Shown piece by piece: positions 1 to 9,193 of a stretch of 64,000 nt of DNA. Both the position numbers and the translations under genes were made by a program. Under the pieces are notes generated by a model. The model was not told where the DNA came from. It did no database searches and saw nothing but the letters and a program-made list of their open reading frames with translations. Positions within the stretch are counted from its first letter, which is position 1. The number at the start of each line of letters is the position of its first letter. Source of the DNA: Pseudarthrobacter oxydans (lineage in GTDB: Bacteria; Actinomycetota; Actinomycetes; Actinomycetales; Micrococcaceae); contig NZ_JAUSSN010000005.1 of the NCBI RefSeq assembly GCF_030812335.1, positions 221,547 through 285,546 on the forward strand, written 5' to 3'.

Positions 1-1403
1 TCCGGCGGGAGCGTAAACGGCACCCGGAGATAGTGCTCGAAGGCGCCGCCCGTGCCGAAGCGGGGTCCGGCCGCCAGCCGGATGCCGAAGTCCGGGGCCA
101 CCACGGCGAGGGCTGTGCTGATCGGGGCCGGGAGGCGGCACCACACGGACAAGCCGCCGTCGGGCCGTTCGCTCTGCCAGCCCGGAAGCCGTCCGGCGAT
201 GAGCTCCAGCAGCGCGTCCCGGTTGTCGCGCAGGGAGGCCAGGCGTGCCGGGAGCGGTTCGGCGAGTGCGTTGACCAGATGGGCCGCCGCGAGCTGTTCC
301 ACCACCGGGCCGCCGAGGTCCATGGTGGTGCGCGCGGCGGCGAACCGCTGGATCAGCGGCTCCTCGGCCCGGATCCAGCCGGTCCGGAGCCCGGCCCAAT
401 GCGACTTGCTCAGGGAGCCGATGGAGACAACGGCGGGGCTGAAGGCGGCCAGCGGCGTGGAGTCAACGCCGTCGAGGTTCAGCTCCCGGAGCGTCTCGTC
501 CACAACGAGCACGGTGCCGGCTGCGGCGGCGGCACGGACCAGCCGGCGCCGCTGGGAATCCGGCATCAGCCGCCCGGTGGGGTTGTGGAAGTCCGGGACC
601 ACGTAGGCCATGGCGGGCCGCTGCTGCCTCAGCGCGGTCTCGATCGCCTCCAGATCCCAGCCCGGACGGCCGCCGGAAGCCCCGGACCGGGGGTGCGGGT
701 GGACAGCGGCGGGCATGGCCACGGGCACCAGCCGGCAGCCCGCGGCCCGGATGGCGTCGAGCGCATTCGGGTAGCTCGGATGCTCCACCAGGACCTTGTC
801 GGACCGGCCGGCCAGGGTGCGGAGCACGATGTTCAGCGCGTGCTGCGCGCCGGACGTCACGAGAATCTGCCGCGCGGTGGTGGGCACTCCGGCTGCGGAA
901 TAGTGCCGGGCGATGGCCTCCCTCAGCGGGATCACCCCGAGCGCGTCATAGCCGAAACCGGGCAGCAGCGCCGGCAGTTCAGTCAGCGCGGAGGCGAATG
1001 CCCGGTGCACCACCTCGCCGCTGGCCGGCAGCGAGGCATAGGCGAGGTCGAGGATTCCGTCCGGAACGGCCAGGCCGGGAGCGCCGCTGAGATGCGCACC
1101 GCCGCCTCTGTGGCCGCCCGGCGGACCGGACTGCGGGATGCACGTCCGGCCCCGGCTGCCCTGGCCGCTGCTGAGGAAGCCCTGCTCGCGCAGCAGGGAA
1201 TAGGCGGCGGTGACGGTCGTGCGGCTGATGCCGAGCGTCGCGGCCAGGGCCCGTTCGCTGGGCAGCGCGACATCCAGCGGCACCCGGCCGTCGAGGACCA
1301 GCAGGCGGACGACGTCGGCGAGCTCCCGGTACGCGGGGGCCGCGCCGAGGTTCCACTCGCCGAGCAATCGGGCGAGCGAACTGGGGTTCAGGGATCCAGA
1401 CAT
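1..1403 (-). CDS. MocR/PdxR-type GntR regulator with aminotransferase domain (3' end outside window)
   Basis: About 467 residues are visible; only the extreme C-terminus is lost at the window edge. An N-terminal GntR winged helix (roughly residues 20-80, with LPSERALAATLGISRTTV) is followed by a fold-type I aminotransferase domain. The PLP-binding lysine is seen at about residue 333 in SLSKSHWAGLRTGWI. Such proteins sense a PLP-linked ligand and regulate a neighbouring gene. It is divergent from a YczE-like membrane protein, the known YczR/YczE arrangement, with an inverted repeat between them. The ATG at 1403 sits three bases from that repeat and has no Shine-Dalgarno, so the mRNA may be leaderless. 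The family is clear; the ligand is unknown. Confidence 0.9.
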   Translation of the reverse strand, partial: MSGSLNPSSLARLLGEWNLGAAPAYRELADVVRLLVLDGRVPLDVALPSERALAATLGISRTTVTAAYSLLREQGFLSSGQGSRGRTCIPQSGPPGGHRGGGAHLSGAPGLAVPDGILDLAYASLPASGEVVHRAFASALTELPALLPGFGYDALGVIPLREAIARHYSAAGVPTTARQILVTSGAQHALNIVLRTLAGRSDKVLVEHPSYPNALDAIRAAGCRLVPVAMPAAVHPHPRSGASGGRPGWDLEAIETALRQQRPAMAYVVPDFHNPTGRLMPDSQRRRLVRAAAAAGTVLVVDETLRELNLDGVDSTPLAAFSPAVVSIGSLSKSHWAGLRTGWIRAEEPLIQRFAAARTTMDLGGPVVEQLAAAHLVNALAEPLPARLASLRDNRDALLELIAGRLPGWQSERPDGGLSVWCRLPAPISTALAVVAPDFGIRLAAGPRFGTGGAFEHYLRVPFTLPP

Positions 1404-1464
1404 AAAGCCAGTATTTCAAACTGGCTATGGAATGCAATGCCAGTTTTCGTGGAGGATGGGGTTC
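1404..1464. promoter_or_regulatory. Divergent promoter with probable MocR operator
   Basis: AGCCAGT (1406-1412) and ACTGGCT (1420-1426) form a perfect 7-bp inverted repeat with a 7-nt spacer. A third GCCAGT lies at 1439-1444, 32 bp from the first, about three helical turns. On the minus strand, TTGCAT and AATACT spaced by 16 nt give a plausible promoter for a leaderless regulator mRNA. On the plus strand GGAGG at 1451-1455 is the ribosome site of the membrane protein. MocR proteins commonly bind paired or tripled boxes of this kind; binding here is inferred. Confidence 0.6.
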
Positions 1465-2112
1465 ATGATGACCCGCAGGCTCCTCCAGCTCCTTATCGGC
1501 CTCGCCATGTACGGCATATCCCTGGCCATGTTCATCCGCGCCGGCCTCGGCCTGGACCCCTGGGACGTGTTCCACCAGGGCCTCGCGATCAAGACCGGGC
1601 TGAGCATTGGCACGGTCGTGGTGATCGTGAGTTTCCTGGTGCTGCTCCTGTGGATTCCGCTGCGGCAGTGGCCCGGCTTCGGCACCTTGTGCAACGCCGT
1701 GCTGGTGGGCGTCTTCGCCGACGTCGGGCTGGCGCTGATCCCGGAGTTCTCCCACCTTGGCGGGCAGGCCGGCATGCTCGCCGGCGCCATCGTTCTCAAC
1801 GGGATCGCCTCCGCCTGCTATATCGGTGCCCGGCTGGGTCCCGGTGCGCGGGATGGCCTGATGACCGGACTCGCCCGCCGGACCGGCTGGTCGGTCCGGA
1901 CGTCCCGGACCGGCATTGAGATTGTGGTCCTCGCCGCGGGCTGGCTGCTCGGCGGCTCCGTGGGCATCGGGACCGTGCTCTACGCCCTGGCCATCGGCCC
2001 GCTGGTGCAACTCCTGCTGCCGCGGTTCACCGTGCCGGAGTTGAAGAAGTCCGGGCAGCCGGCGGCGGCAGCCGATCCCGCGGTCGCGGCACCTTGGGCG
2101 CCGCACCTATAG
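1465..2112 (+). CDS. YczE/YitT-type integral membrane protein
   Basis: This 215-residue protein has about five hydrophobic segments, beginning LLQLLIGLAMYGISLAM, and short loops, as in the YczE/YyaS family of uncharacterised bacterial membrane proteins. In Bacillus-type genomes yczE is the target of the adjacent MocR regulator, and the divergent layout here matches. The start at 1465 is chosen because GGAGG at 1451-1455 is nine bases upstream; ATG at 1456 would overlap the ribosome site. The last codons run into a short GC-rich tandem repeat. Function is unknown; transport or protein maturation has been proposed for relatives. Confidence 0.8.
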   Translation: MMTRRLLQLLIGLAMYGISLAMFIRAGLGLDPWDVFHQGLAIKTGLSIGTVVVIVSFLVLLLWIPLRQWPGFGTLCNAVLVGVFADVGLALIPEFSHLGGQAGMLAGAIVLNGIASACYIGARLGPGARDGLMTGLARRTGWSVRTSRTGIEIVVLAAGWLLGGSVGIGTVLYALAIGPLVQLLLPRFTVPELKKSGQPAAAADPAVAAPWAPHL

Positions 2113-2150
2113 CCGCTGCACCTTAGGGCGCCGCACCTTAGGGCGCCGCG
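2088..2150. repeat. Short direct repeats at the 3' end of the yczE-like gene
   Basis: Three copies of a motif close to CACCTTAGGGCGCCG occur, two of them adjacent with a 15-bp period and the first inside the final codons of the membrane protein gene. They are followed to about 2205 by GC-rich, self-complementary sequence between the convergent genes. It looks like slippage-derived repetition and may also act as a weak bidirectional terminator. Confidence 0.5.
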
Positions 2151-2213
2151 CGCCAGGCCGCCGCAGCCTGGCGCTGCCAGCCAGGCCGCCGCGGCACGAA
2201 CCGCGGAGTGGAA

Positions 2214-3080
2214 CTAAGCGGGCCCCGGCAGCGGCTGGCATGTCGGGCACCAGTAGATGTCCCGCTCTTCGGTGCCGGTGGCTTTGGCGAGGACTCCGCG
2301 CCGCACCGGCGTCCGGCACTTCAGGCACGGCTGGTTTTCGCGCCGGTAGACCCAGTAACCGGGCAGCCCGGAACTCCGGCCGACCACAGCGCCGCGCCGA
2401 TTCAGGACCGTGGTCCGGCGCCCGGCTCCCAGGTTGGCCTCCAGCAGCACCTTGGCGTCGGTGATCATGGCCGCCACGTCGGGCACTGCCGAGACGGGTG
2501 CCGCCGGGTGCACGCCGGAGAGGAAGCAGGCCTCGCAGCGGTAGATGTTGCCGATCCCGGCGAGGTTCCGCTGGTCCAGCAGTGCGACGCCGATCGGGAC
2601 GTCCGGCGCCGCACGGATCCGCCGCTCCGCCTCGGCCAGGTCCCAGTCCGGACCCAGCAGATCGGGACCGAGGTGGCCGACGACGGAATCTTCCTCGGAG
2701 GTGCGGACCACCTCGAGGATGCCCAGCGAGAACCCGACGGCGTCTGCCGCCGCGGTGCGCAGCACACAACGCGCGGTGAACCCCGGCTTCCGCCAGCGGC
2801 CGCCCGGCGGGTAGACCTGCCAGGTGCCTTCCATCTTGAGGTGGGAATGGATCGTCAGGCGGTCCGGTGCCGCCGGGATGCCGCCGTCACCGGCACGGGC
2901 CGGGCCCTCGAGCCGCATGAGCAGGTGTTTGCCGCGGGGGACCACCTCCGTCACGGTCCAACCGCCCAGTTTGAGCGTGGCGAACCGGGGCACCCGGAAG
3001 TCGGAGGAGATGAGCTGCTGGCCGGCCAGCGCGGCATGCAACTGGGCGGCGGCGCGGAACACTGAATCGCCCTCAGGCAC
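2214..3080 (-). CDS. nei: Fpg/Nei family DNA glycosylase (endonuclease VIII type)
   Basis: This base-excision repair enzyme removes oxidised bases and nicks the abasic site. The mature N-terminus is MPEGDSVF, with the catalytic Pro2 and Glu3; the D at position 5 favours Nei over Fpg. The helix-two-turn-helix region with GIGNIYRCEACFLSG and a C-terminal zinc finger (CLKCRTPV ... WCPTC) are present. Length (288) fits the family. The start overlaps the end of the upstream helicase gene by 8 nt, so the two repair genes form a translationally coupled pair. Confidence 0.93.
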   Translation of the reverse strand: MPEGDSVFRAAAQLHAALAGQQLISSDFRVPRFATLKLGGWTVTEVVPRGKHLLMRLEGPARAGDGGIPAAPDRLTIHSHLKMEGTWQVYPPGGRWRKPGFTARCVLRTAAADAVGFSLGILEVVRTSEEDSVVGHLGPDLLGPDWDLAEAERRIRAAPDVPIGVALLDQRNLAGIGNIYRCEACFLSGVHPAAPVSAVPDVAAMITDAKVLLEANLGAGRRTTVLNRRGAVVGRSSGLPGYWVYRRENQPCLKCRTPVRRGVLAKATGTEERDIYWCPTCQPLPGPA

Positions 3081-6000
3081 GGATCCTCAGTCCCTTCGGC
3101 GTGGAGTAGGCACCGGCGTGGGCCAGGGCGGCGGCGATGGGTGTGTCGAGAATGCCGTGGCCGTTGACCTTTTCCATGATCAGTTTGTCCACCGCGCCCC
3201 GGGTGACCACGCCGACCAGGGCGGCGCCGGCCGCGGCCAGGACCTCGGTGTCCTCGCTGAAGGCCAGCAGGGTCTTGCCGCCGCGTTCCACATAGAGGGC
3301 CAGGGCGCCGTCGACGAGCACCACCAGGGCGCCGGCCTTCCGGCCCGGACGGTGGCCGGTTCCCGCTTCGACGTTCAGTGCAGGCCAGGGAAGGGCGGCG
3401 CCGTAGGGGTTGGCGGGGTCCGTCGCGGCCAGCGCCAGGGCCACCGGCTCGGGTTTGTGGAGCTGGGTGTCCTCGGCGTAGGAGCGCAGCCGGTCCACGG
3501 TCGCGGGGACGGCGAACTGTGCCGCGCCCAGGTGCTCGATGAAGTAGCCGCGGCGGCACCGTCCGGCTTCCTCCAGCCGCGCCAGGACCTTGTACATCAG
3601 TCCGAAGCCGCCCAGGATGTTCTCGGCCATGACGGACCCGCGGGTGACCACGCCGTACCGGTCCAGCAGGAGTTCCGCGGTGGCCCGGGCGTGGATGGTG
3701 GCATCCAGTTCGGGGGCGGGCAGCGCGGACCAGCGGCCGGCGGCCAGCGGCGGAGTGGCCGCCGCGCCGCTCGCGGAACCGTACCGGCCCCCGGTCAGCC
3801 CCGGGGATCCGAGCAGACCGGTCCCGTGGGCGCGTCCCAGCCGGCTCAACCGGGGGGCCCGGGCCCGCGGGGCCCGGGAGACCTGCCGGTGCGCGGTGTG
3901 GCCGCCGGCAATCATGGCCCGGACCGGGGCGAAGGTATCGCCCGTGATCCGGCCCGCCCAGGCGAGGTCCCACAGCGCGGAGACGACGTCCTGGTCGCTG
4001 AGCACCGAATCCATACCGCCGGCAACGTCCGTCAGCTGCCGGAAGAAGTAGCCACCGCCGTTGTTGCGCAAGTGGTCCAGCAGCCGCTGCTGCGCATCGC
4101 CGGGCTCGAAGTCGATGGCCGGGTTCAGGGTCAGCTCGGCCGCATCGGCCAGGTGCAGGCTGATCCAGCCGTCGTTGCCGGGGAGCGCGCCGGCGCCGGA
4201 CCAGAGCACCTCACCGGCGGCCATCAGCTCATCCAGCATGGCGGGCTGGTAGTCGGACACCCGGCTGGCGAGGACCAGCGGTTCCCACGCGGAGGCCGGA
4301 ATGGGCACACCGGACAGCTGGTCGACGGCCGTGATGATCCCGTCCAGTCCCCGCAGCGCCGACTGCCCGCGCTTGCCCGGGACCCGGACGTTCTGCCAGG
4401 CCGGCAGGAAGCGGCCGTACGCGGCGGCATCCACGGGCTCGACCTCGGCGCGCAGTGCGGCGAGCGAACGGCGGCGGAGCTTGCGCAGGACTTCGGCATC
4501 GCACCATTCACTGACGCCCGCCAGCGACGGCGCCGCGGGCGCGGCGGTGCCCGGGGTCCCGGCGTCGCTGGAGCCCGCGCCGCCGCCGTCGGCTCCGGGA
4601 GCTGGCGCCGGGGCCGGAGCCGGGGATGCGGCGTGCGGGCGGAACTCGCCTTCCACCACCCGTCCGTCCGCGGCGAGCCGCTTCAGCGCGGTGCCGACGA
4701 CGGCGACGCCGAGTCCCAGCCGGGCGGCGGCCTCCGAGGAGGTGAACGGGCCGTGGGTGCGGGCATAGCGTGAGACGAGGTCGCCCAGCGGATCAGCGAC
4801 CGGCTCGATGAAGGCCAGCGGCACACCCATCGGCAGCGGGACGCCGAGGGCGTCGCGCAGCCGTGCGGCGTCCTCCACCGCGGCGTAGCGTTCGGCGCCG
4901 CCGATGTTGACCTTGATGGCGCGGTTGGCGCGCTGGAGCGCCACCAGATGCGTGGTGGCATCGGCGACGGGGGCCATGCTCTCGGCCGCCGGCTCCGATT
5001 CGGGAGCCCCGGCAAGCCCGGCCTCAGGGCCAAACGCTGCCTCCGGGCCGGACTCAGGCGCCGCCGTAGGCTCAGCTGCTGCGGCAAGCCCAGCCGCCGG
5101 ACCAGGCCCGGCCGCCGGTTCGAGCCGGGCAGCGACGTCCTCCGGGGTCAGCGGGCCCAGCAGGCGCAGCAGATCCGCGACCCCCTCCAGCCCGCGCACC
5201 TTCCGGTCCGGCGCAAGCCGCTGCAGCTCCCGCTCGGTGGCGTCGATGACCTTGGCGTCGAGCAGTTCGCGCAGCTCCACCCGGCCGAGCAGCTCGTTGA
5301 GCAGGGTCGAATCCAGCGCCAGCGCGGCGGCCCGGCGCTCGGCGAGGGGCGAATCGCCCTCGTAGAGGAACTGCGCCACGTAGCCGAAGAGCAGGGACTT
5401 GGCGAACGGGGAGGGCTGCTGGGTGGTGGTCTGCAGGATCCGCAGCTCGCGGCGCTCGATGGACGCCGCGATGTCCTTCAGCGCCGGGAGGTCGTAGACA
5501 TCCTGCAGGCATTCGCGGACGGTCTCGAGGACGATCGGGAAGGTGGGGTACTTCCGCGCGACGTCCAGCAGCTGGGCGGAGCGCTGTCGCTGCTGCCACA
5601 GGGGCTGCCGCTTACCCGGGTTCTGCCGGGGCAGCAGCAGGGCCCGGGCGGCGCACTCACGGAAACGGGAGGCGAAGAGGGCGCTGCCGCCGACCTCCGC
5701 CGTCACGATCTGTTCGAGTTCCTCCGGGTCGAACAGGAACAGTTCGGCCCCGGGCGGCTCGTCCTCCATCATGGGCACGCGCAGCACAATACCGTCGTCG
5801 GCGGCCATCGCGGAGCCGTCCATCCCGTAGCGCTGGTGCAGCCGCTGCCCTACGGCGAGGGCCCATGGCGCGTGCACCGGCATGCCGAACGGGCTGTGCA
5901 GCACCACCCGCCAGTCGCCGAGTTCGTCGTGGAAGCGCTCCACCACCAGGGTGGTGTCGCTGGGGACCACCTCGGTGGCCAGCTTCTGCTCGGCGAGGTA

Positions 6001-8235
6001 CTGTATCAGGTTGTTGGCGGCGAAGTCGTCCAGGCCGCTGGCCTTGCAGCGTTCCGTGGCCGGCCCGACGTCGGACGCGGACAGTTCGCGCACGAACGCG
6101 CCCAGGGCGCGGCCGAGGTCCACCGGGCGGCCGAGGGAGTCGCCCTTCCAGAAAGGGAGTTTCCCCGGCTGGCCGAAGGCGGGGGTGACCAGGACCCGGT
6201 CGTGGGTGATGTCCTCGATCTTCCAGCTGGTGGCACCGAGGGCGAACACGTCACCGACCCGGGATTCGTAGACCATTTCCTCGTCGAGTTCGCCGACCCG
6301 GCGGCCGCCCTTGGCTGCCGCGGCGGCCGGACTGGCCGCCCGGCCGTCGCCGCTGGCGGAGCCCGGGGATCCGGAGGAACCGGTCCCTTCCGTCTCGGTG
6401 CCGATGATGTAGACGCCGAAGAGCCCGCGGTCCGGGATGGTGCCGCCGGAGGTGACCGCCAGCCGCTGGGCGCCGGGGCGGCCCTCGATGGTGCCCGCGT
6501 TGCGGTCCCAGATGATCCGGGGCCGCAGTTCTGCGAATTCGTCGGAGGGATAGCGGCCGGCGAGCAGGTCCAGGGTGGCCTCGAACGCGGAACGGGGGAG
6601 GGAGGCGAACGGCGCCGACCGGCGCACGGTGGAGAACCATTCCTCCACATCGATGGACCCCAGCGCCGTGGCGGCGACGGTCTGCTGGGCCAGGATGTCC
6701 AGCGGGTTCGCCGGGACGTAAAGCCGTTCGATCTTGCCGGCAAGCATCCGTTCCACGGTGATGGTGGTGTGCACCAGATCGGCGCGGTGCTTGGGGAACA
6801 GGACGCCCTGGGAGACCTCGCCGACCTGGTGACCGGCGCGGCCCACCCGCTGCAGCCCGCTGGCCACCGACGGCGGGGATTCCACCTGCACCACCAGGTC
6901 CACGGCGCCCATGTCGATGCCCAGTTCCAGGGAGGACGTGGCCACGACGCAACGCAGCCGGCCGGATTTCAGGTCATCCTCGATCAGGGCCCGCTGGTCC
7001 TTGGAGACCGAGCCGTGGTGGGCCCGGGCCAGCACCGGATCGGCCCCGGCGGTGCTGCCGGCCTGGGCCATCATGTGCGCCGGTGTCGCGGTGGAGGTCG
7101 GTGTCGCGGTGGAAGCCGGCACGGCCGGAGTGCCGCCGGCCGATGCCCCCGCCGGCACGGGCTCGAAGTCGGGTGCCCCGGCGCCAAACCCGTCCACGCC
7201 GCCGCCGCCTGCGGCCATCAGCTGCCGCTCGGCGTAGATCTCGTTGAGCCGGGCGGTCAGGCGTTCGGCGAGCCGGCGGGAATTGGCGAACACGATGGTG
7301 GACTGGTTGGCCAGCACCAGGTCCACGATCTTCTCCTCCACGTGCGGCCAGATCGACGCCTGCGGCTGCAGCCCGGACGCCGGACCGGAGTCGAACGCTC
7401 CGGCCGCGCCCTGCAGATCGGACATGTCCTCCACCGGGACGGAGACCGTCAGGTCCCAGGTCTTCTTCGAGGGCGGGGCCACGATCTCCACCGGCGCCGA
7501 GCCGGCGAGGAACTGCGCCACCAGTTCCTTGGGCTCCACGGTGGCCGAGAGCCCGATCCGCTGGGCGGGTTTCGGGAGCAGGGCGTCCAAGCGTTCCAGG
7601 GACACGGCCAGGTGGGCGCCGCGTTTGGTGCCCGCGACGGCGTGGACCTCGTCGACGATGATGGTGTCCACCTCGCTCAGCGTCTCCCGCGCCTTGGAGG
7701 TGAGCATCAGGAAGAGCGACTCGGGCGTGGTGATGAGGATGTCCGGCGGGTGGCTCAGCAGCGAGCGGCGGTCCGACGCCGGCGTGTCACCGGACCGGAC
7801 GCCCACGGTGATCAGCGGTGCGGGCAGGTCCAGGCGTTTGGCGGTCTGGGTGATGCCGATCAGCGGGGCGCGCAGATTGCGTTCGACGTCGACGCCGAGC
7901 GCCTTGAGCGGCGAGATGTACAGGACCCTGGTCTTACGTTTCGGCGCCTTGCGCCGGGTGCCTTTCGCGGTGTCCAGACCGGGCAGTTCCTCGGGTTCGG
8001 CGGGGGCTGAGACTAGCAGCCGGTCAAGCGCCCAGAGGAAGGCCGCGAGCGTTTTGCCGGAACCGGTGGGGGCGACCACGAGCGCGTGCGCGCCGGAGGA
8101 AATCGCGTTCCAGGCGCCGTTCTGGGCGGGGGTGGGCGCAGCGAAGGCACCCAGGAACCAATCCCGGGTCGGCCGGCTGAACCGGTCCATGGCCTCGGCC
8201 GCAAGTGTGCCGCCGGCGAGCTCCTGCCCCTTCAT
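3073..8235 (-). CDS. lhr: Lhr-type ATP-dependent DNA helicase
   Basis: A large superfamily 2 helicase of 1720 residues acting in DNA repair. Walker A APTGSGKT lies at 55-62, the DEVH box about 197, GLSATVEP is motif III, and QRVGRAGHQVG is motif VI. A long Lhr C-terminal region follows, as in the full-length actinobacterial form that loads on single-stranded DNA and unwinds 3' to 5'. Several low-complexity Ala/Gly/Pro/Ser insertions interrupt the core (near residues 345-390 and 620-640) and the C-terminal part (near 1065-1110), which explains the length above the usual 1500-1600. It overlaps nei, supporting a joint repair role. Confidence 0.95.
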   Translation of the reverse strand: MKGQELAGGTLAAEAMDRFSRPTRDWFLGAFAAPTPAQNGAWNAISSGAHALVVAPTGSGKTLAAFLWALDRLLVSAPAEPEELPGLDTAKGTRRKAPKRKTRVLYISPLKALGVDVERNLRAPLIGITQTAKRLDLPAPLITVGVRSGDTPASDRRSLLSHPPDILITTPESLFLMLTSKARETLSEVDTIIVDEVHAVAGTKRGAHLAVSLERLDALLPKPAQRIGLSATVEPKELVAQFLAGSAPVEIVAPPSKKTWDLTVSVPVEDMSDLQGAAGAFDSGPASGLQPQASIWPHVEEKIVDLVLANQSTIVFANSRRLAERLTARLNEIYAERQLMAAGGGGVDGFGAGAPDFEPVPAGASAGGTPAVPASTATPTSTATPAHMMAQAGSTAGADPVLARAHHGSVSKDQRALIEDDLKSGRLRCVVATSSLELGIDMGAVDLVVQVESPPSVASGLQRVGRAGHQVGEVSQGVLFPKHRADLVHTTITVERMLAGKIERLYVPANPLDILAQQTVAATALGSIDVEEWFSTVRRSAPFASLPRSAFEATLDLLAGRYPSDEFAELRPRIIWDRNAGTIEGRPGAQRLAVTSGGTIPDRGLFGVYIIGTETEGTGSSGSPGSASGDGRAASPAAAAAKGGRRVGELDEEMVYESRVGDVFALGATSWKIEDITHDRVLVTPAFGQPGKLPFWKGDSLGRPVDLGRALGAFVRELSASDVGPATERCKASGLDDFAANNLIQYLAEQKLATEVVPSDTTLVVERFHDELGDWRVVLHSPFGMPVHAPWALAVGQRLHQRYGMDGSAMAADDGIVLRVPMMEDEPPGAELFLFDPEELEQIVTAEVGGSALFASRFRECAARALLLPRQNPGKRQPLWQQRQRSAQLLDVARKYPTFPIVLETVRECLQDVYDLPALKDIAASIERRELRILQTTTQQPSPFAKSLLFGYVAQFLYEGDSPLAERRAAALALDSTLLNELLGRVELRELLDAKVIDATERELQRLAPDRKVRGLEGVADLLRLLGPLTPEDVAARLEPAAGPGPAAGLAAAAEPTAAPESGPEAAFGPEAGLAGAPESEPAAESMAPVADATTHLVALQRANRAIKVNIGGAERYAAVEDAARLRDALGVPLPMGVPLAFIEPVADPLGDLVSRYARTHGPFTSSEAAARLGLGVAVVGTALKRLAADGRVVEGEFRPHAASPAPAPAPAPGADGGGAGSSDAGTPGTAAPAAPSLAGVSEWCDAEVLRKLRRRSLAALRAEVEPVDAAAYGRFLPAWQNVRVPGKRGQSALRGLDGIITAVDQLSGVPIPASAWEPLVLASRVSDYQPAMLDELMAAGEVLWSGAGALPGNDGWISLHLADAAELTLNPAIDFEPGDAQQRLLDHLRNNGGGYFFRQLTDVAGGMDSVLSDQDVVSALWDLAWAGRITGDTFAPVRAMIAGGHTAHRQVSRAPRARAPRLSRLGRAHGTGLLGSPGLTGGRYGSASGAAATPPLAAGRWSALPAPELDATIHARATAELLLDRYGVVTRGSVMAENILGGFGLMYKVLARLEEAGRCRRGYFIEHLGAAQFAVPATVDRLRSYAEDTQLHKPEPVALALAATDPANPYGAALPWPALNVEAGTGHRPGRKAGALVVLVDGALALYVERGGKTLLAFSEDTEVLAAAGAALVGVVTRGAVDKLIMEKVNGHGILDTPIAAALAHAGAYSTPKGLRIRA

Positions 8236-8298
8236 TCCTCCATCATGCCTTAAGCCGCCGACAGGAAATGGCGGGCGGCAATCCGGGCGCCGGGCCTG

Positions 8299-8443
8299 CT
8301 TCGAGGTGATACTTCGCGCCCATGTTTCGGACGGGCATCGGCGCGAAATGTCACCTCGGCAGCTGCGGGGCTACGGTGCCCCTTCGAGGTGATACTTCGC
8401 GCCCATGTTTCGGACGGGCATCGGCGCGAAATCTCACCTCGGC
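8299..8443. repeat. Pair of 62-bp palindromic repeat elements
   Basis: Two direct copies (8299-8360 and 8382-8443) differ at one base and are separated by 21 bp. Each is an imperfect inverted repeat: a 19-nt left arm starting CGAGGTGA and ending TTCGCGCC pairs with GGCGCGAA...TCACCTCG on the right, with two mismatches around a 19-nt loop. The same arms recur at 46159-46299. They sit between the helicase start and the lipoprotein end and carry no ORF. They resemble REP/MITE-type dispersed elements. Confidence 0.8.
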
Positions 8444-8453
8444 GGCTGCAGGA

Positions 8454-9092
8454 CTACTGCGCCCGGAAGACGCCGATGGTGAGCAGCCGGGTTTCGGCGT
8501 CGCTGCAGGCGTCCCGGGGCTGGGCGATGAACAGCGAGGCCGTGTCTTCGGGCGGGTAAACGCGGAACCCTGCGGCGGGGGCGATCGTGCAGTCGGGGTG
8601 GTTGGCCGCCTGGCTGTAGCGCAGCGTGGCGGCACCGGCCTGCCCCGGCGCGAGCAGGACGGCTGCGGCCGGTGTGGACTCGTCGCGGACAGCCGCGGCG
8701 CCGATCGGGGCGCCGTTGGCGTCGTCGGTGAGGGAGACGCCGGCAAAGCCCTTCAGCACGCATGGCTCGGTGCCGGAGTTTGTCAGGATCAGCGTCATGT
8801 AGACGCTGCCGGCCGCGCCGCCGCCGGTGGAATCGATGGTGCCCGTCAGTCCGGCGGCCTTGCACAGCCCGGGTGCGGCGGGCGTGGATGCCGCCGGCGC
8901 GGGGGCCGACGAGGCGGCGGACGTGGTTGCGAGGGCCGTGGCGGGCTGGCTGGCGGGGCTGGCGGGCGAGGACGCCGGGGTGCTGGAGGTCTGGGCCTGC
9001 GGCGTGCCGGTGGCGCAGCCGGTCAGGAGGAGCGCTGCCGCGGCTGCCGCCGTCGTGAATACCAGTCTTGTGTTGGTTCGCTGAGCCGTCAT
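8454..9092 (-). CDS. DUF4232 domain lipoprotein
   Basis: A 212-residue secreted lipoprotein. The signal peptide ends in the lipobox LLTGC, with Cys about residue 26, followed by a Thr/Ser/Pro/Ala-rich linker of about 45 residues. A DUF4232 domain follows, beginning at CKAAGLTG and including TNSGTEPCVLKGF. This domain is common in actinobacterial cell-surface proteins and has no established function. It lies downstream of ycnI on the same strand but a terminator-like hairpin at 9150-9185 separates the two. The ATG at 9092 gives a normal signal peptide. Confidence 0.85.
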   Translation of the reverse strand: MTAQRTNTRLVFTTAAAAAALLLTGCATGTPQAQTSSTPASSPASPASQPATALATTSAASSAPAPAASTPAAPGLCKAAGLTGTIDSTGGGAAGSVYMTLILTNSGTEPCVLKGFAGVSLTDDANGAPIGAAAVRDESTPAAAVLLAPGQAGAATLRYSQAANHPDCTIAPAAGFRVYPPEDTASLFIAQPRDACSDAETRLLTIGVFRAQ

Positions 9093-9149
9093 GGCACAAC
9101 CTTCACGTCAGTTGTGGCCTGAGTCAACGACGCCACGACCGCGGGCCCG

Positions 9150-9185
9150 GATTGATGCCCGGATTGTGATTTCCGGGCATCAATC
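9150..9185 (-). terminator. Terminator hairpin after ycnI
   Basis: A perfect 13-bp stem (9150-9162 with 9173-9185, GATTGATGCCCGG arm) and a 10-nt loop lie 8 nt beyond the ycnI stop codon on the minus strand. There is no long T tract. Confidence 0.55.
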
Positions 9186-9193
9186 GAGGTCAG

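Noticed and set aside
4948..8010. Open frame of about 1000 codons antisense to the Lhr gene
   Set aside because: Gly/Arg/His-rich shadow translation of the helicase gene; the helicase motifs on the other strand are unambiguous.
8299..8443. Tandem repeats as a CRISPR array
   Set aside because: Only two units of 62 bp that are themselves palindromic, with a 21-bp spacer and no cas genes nearby.
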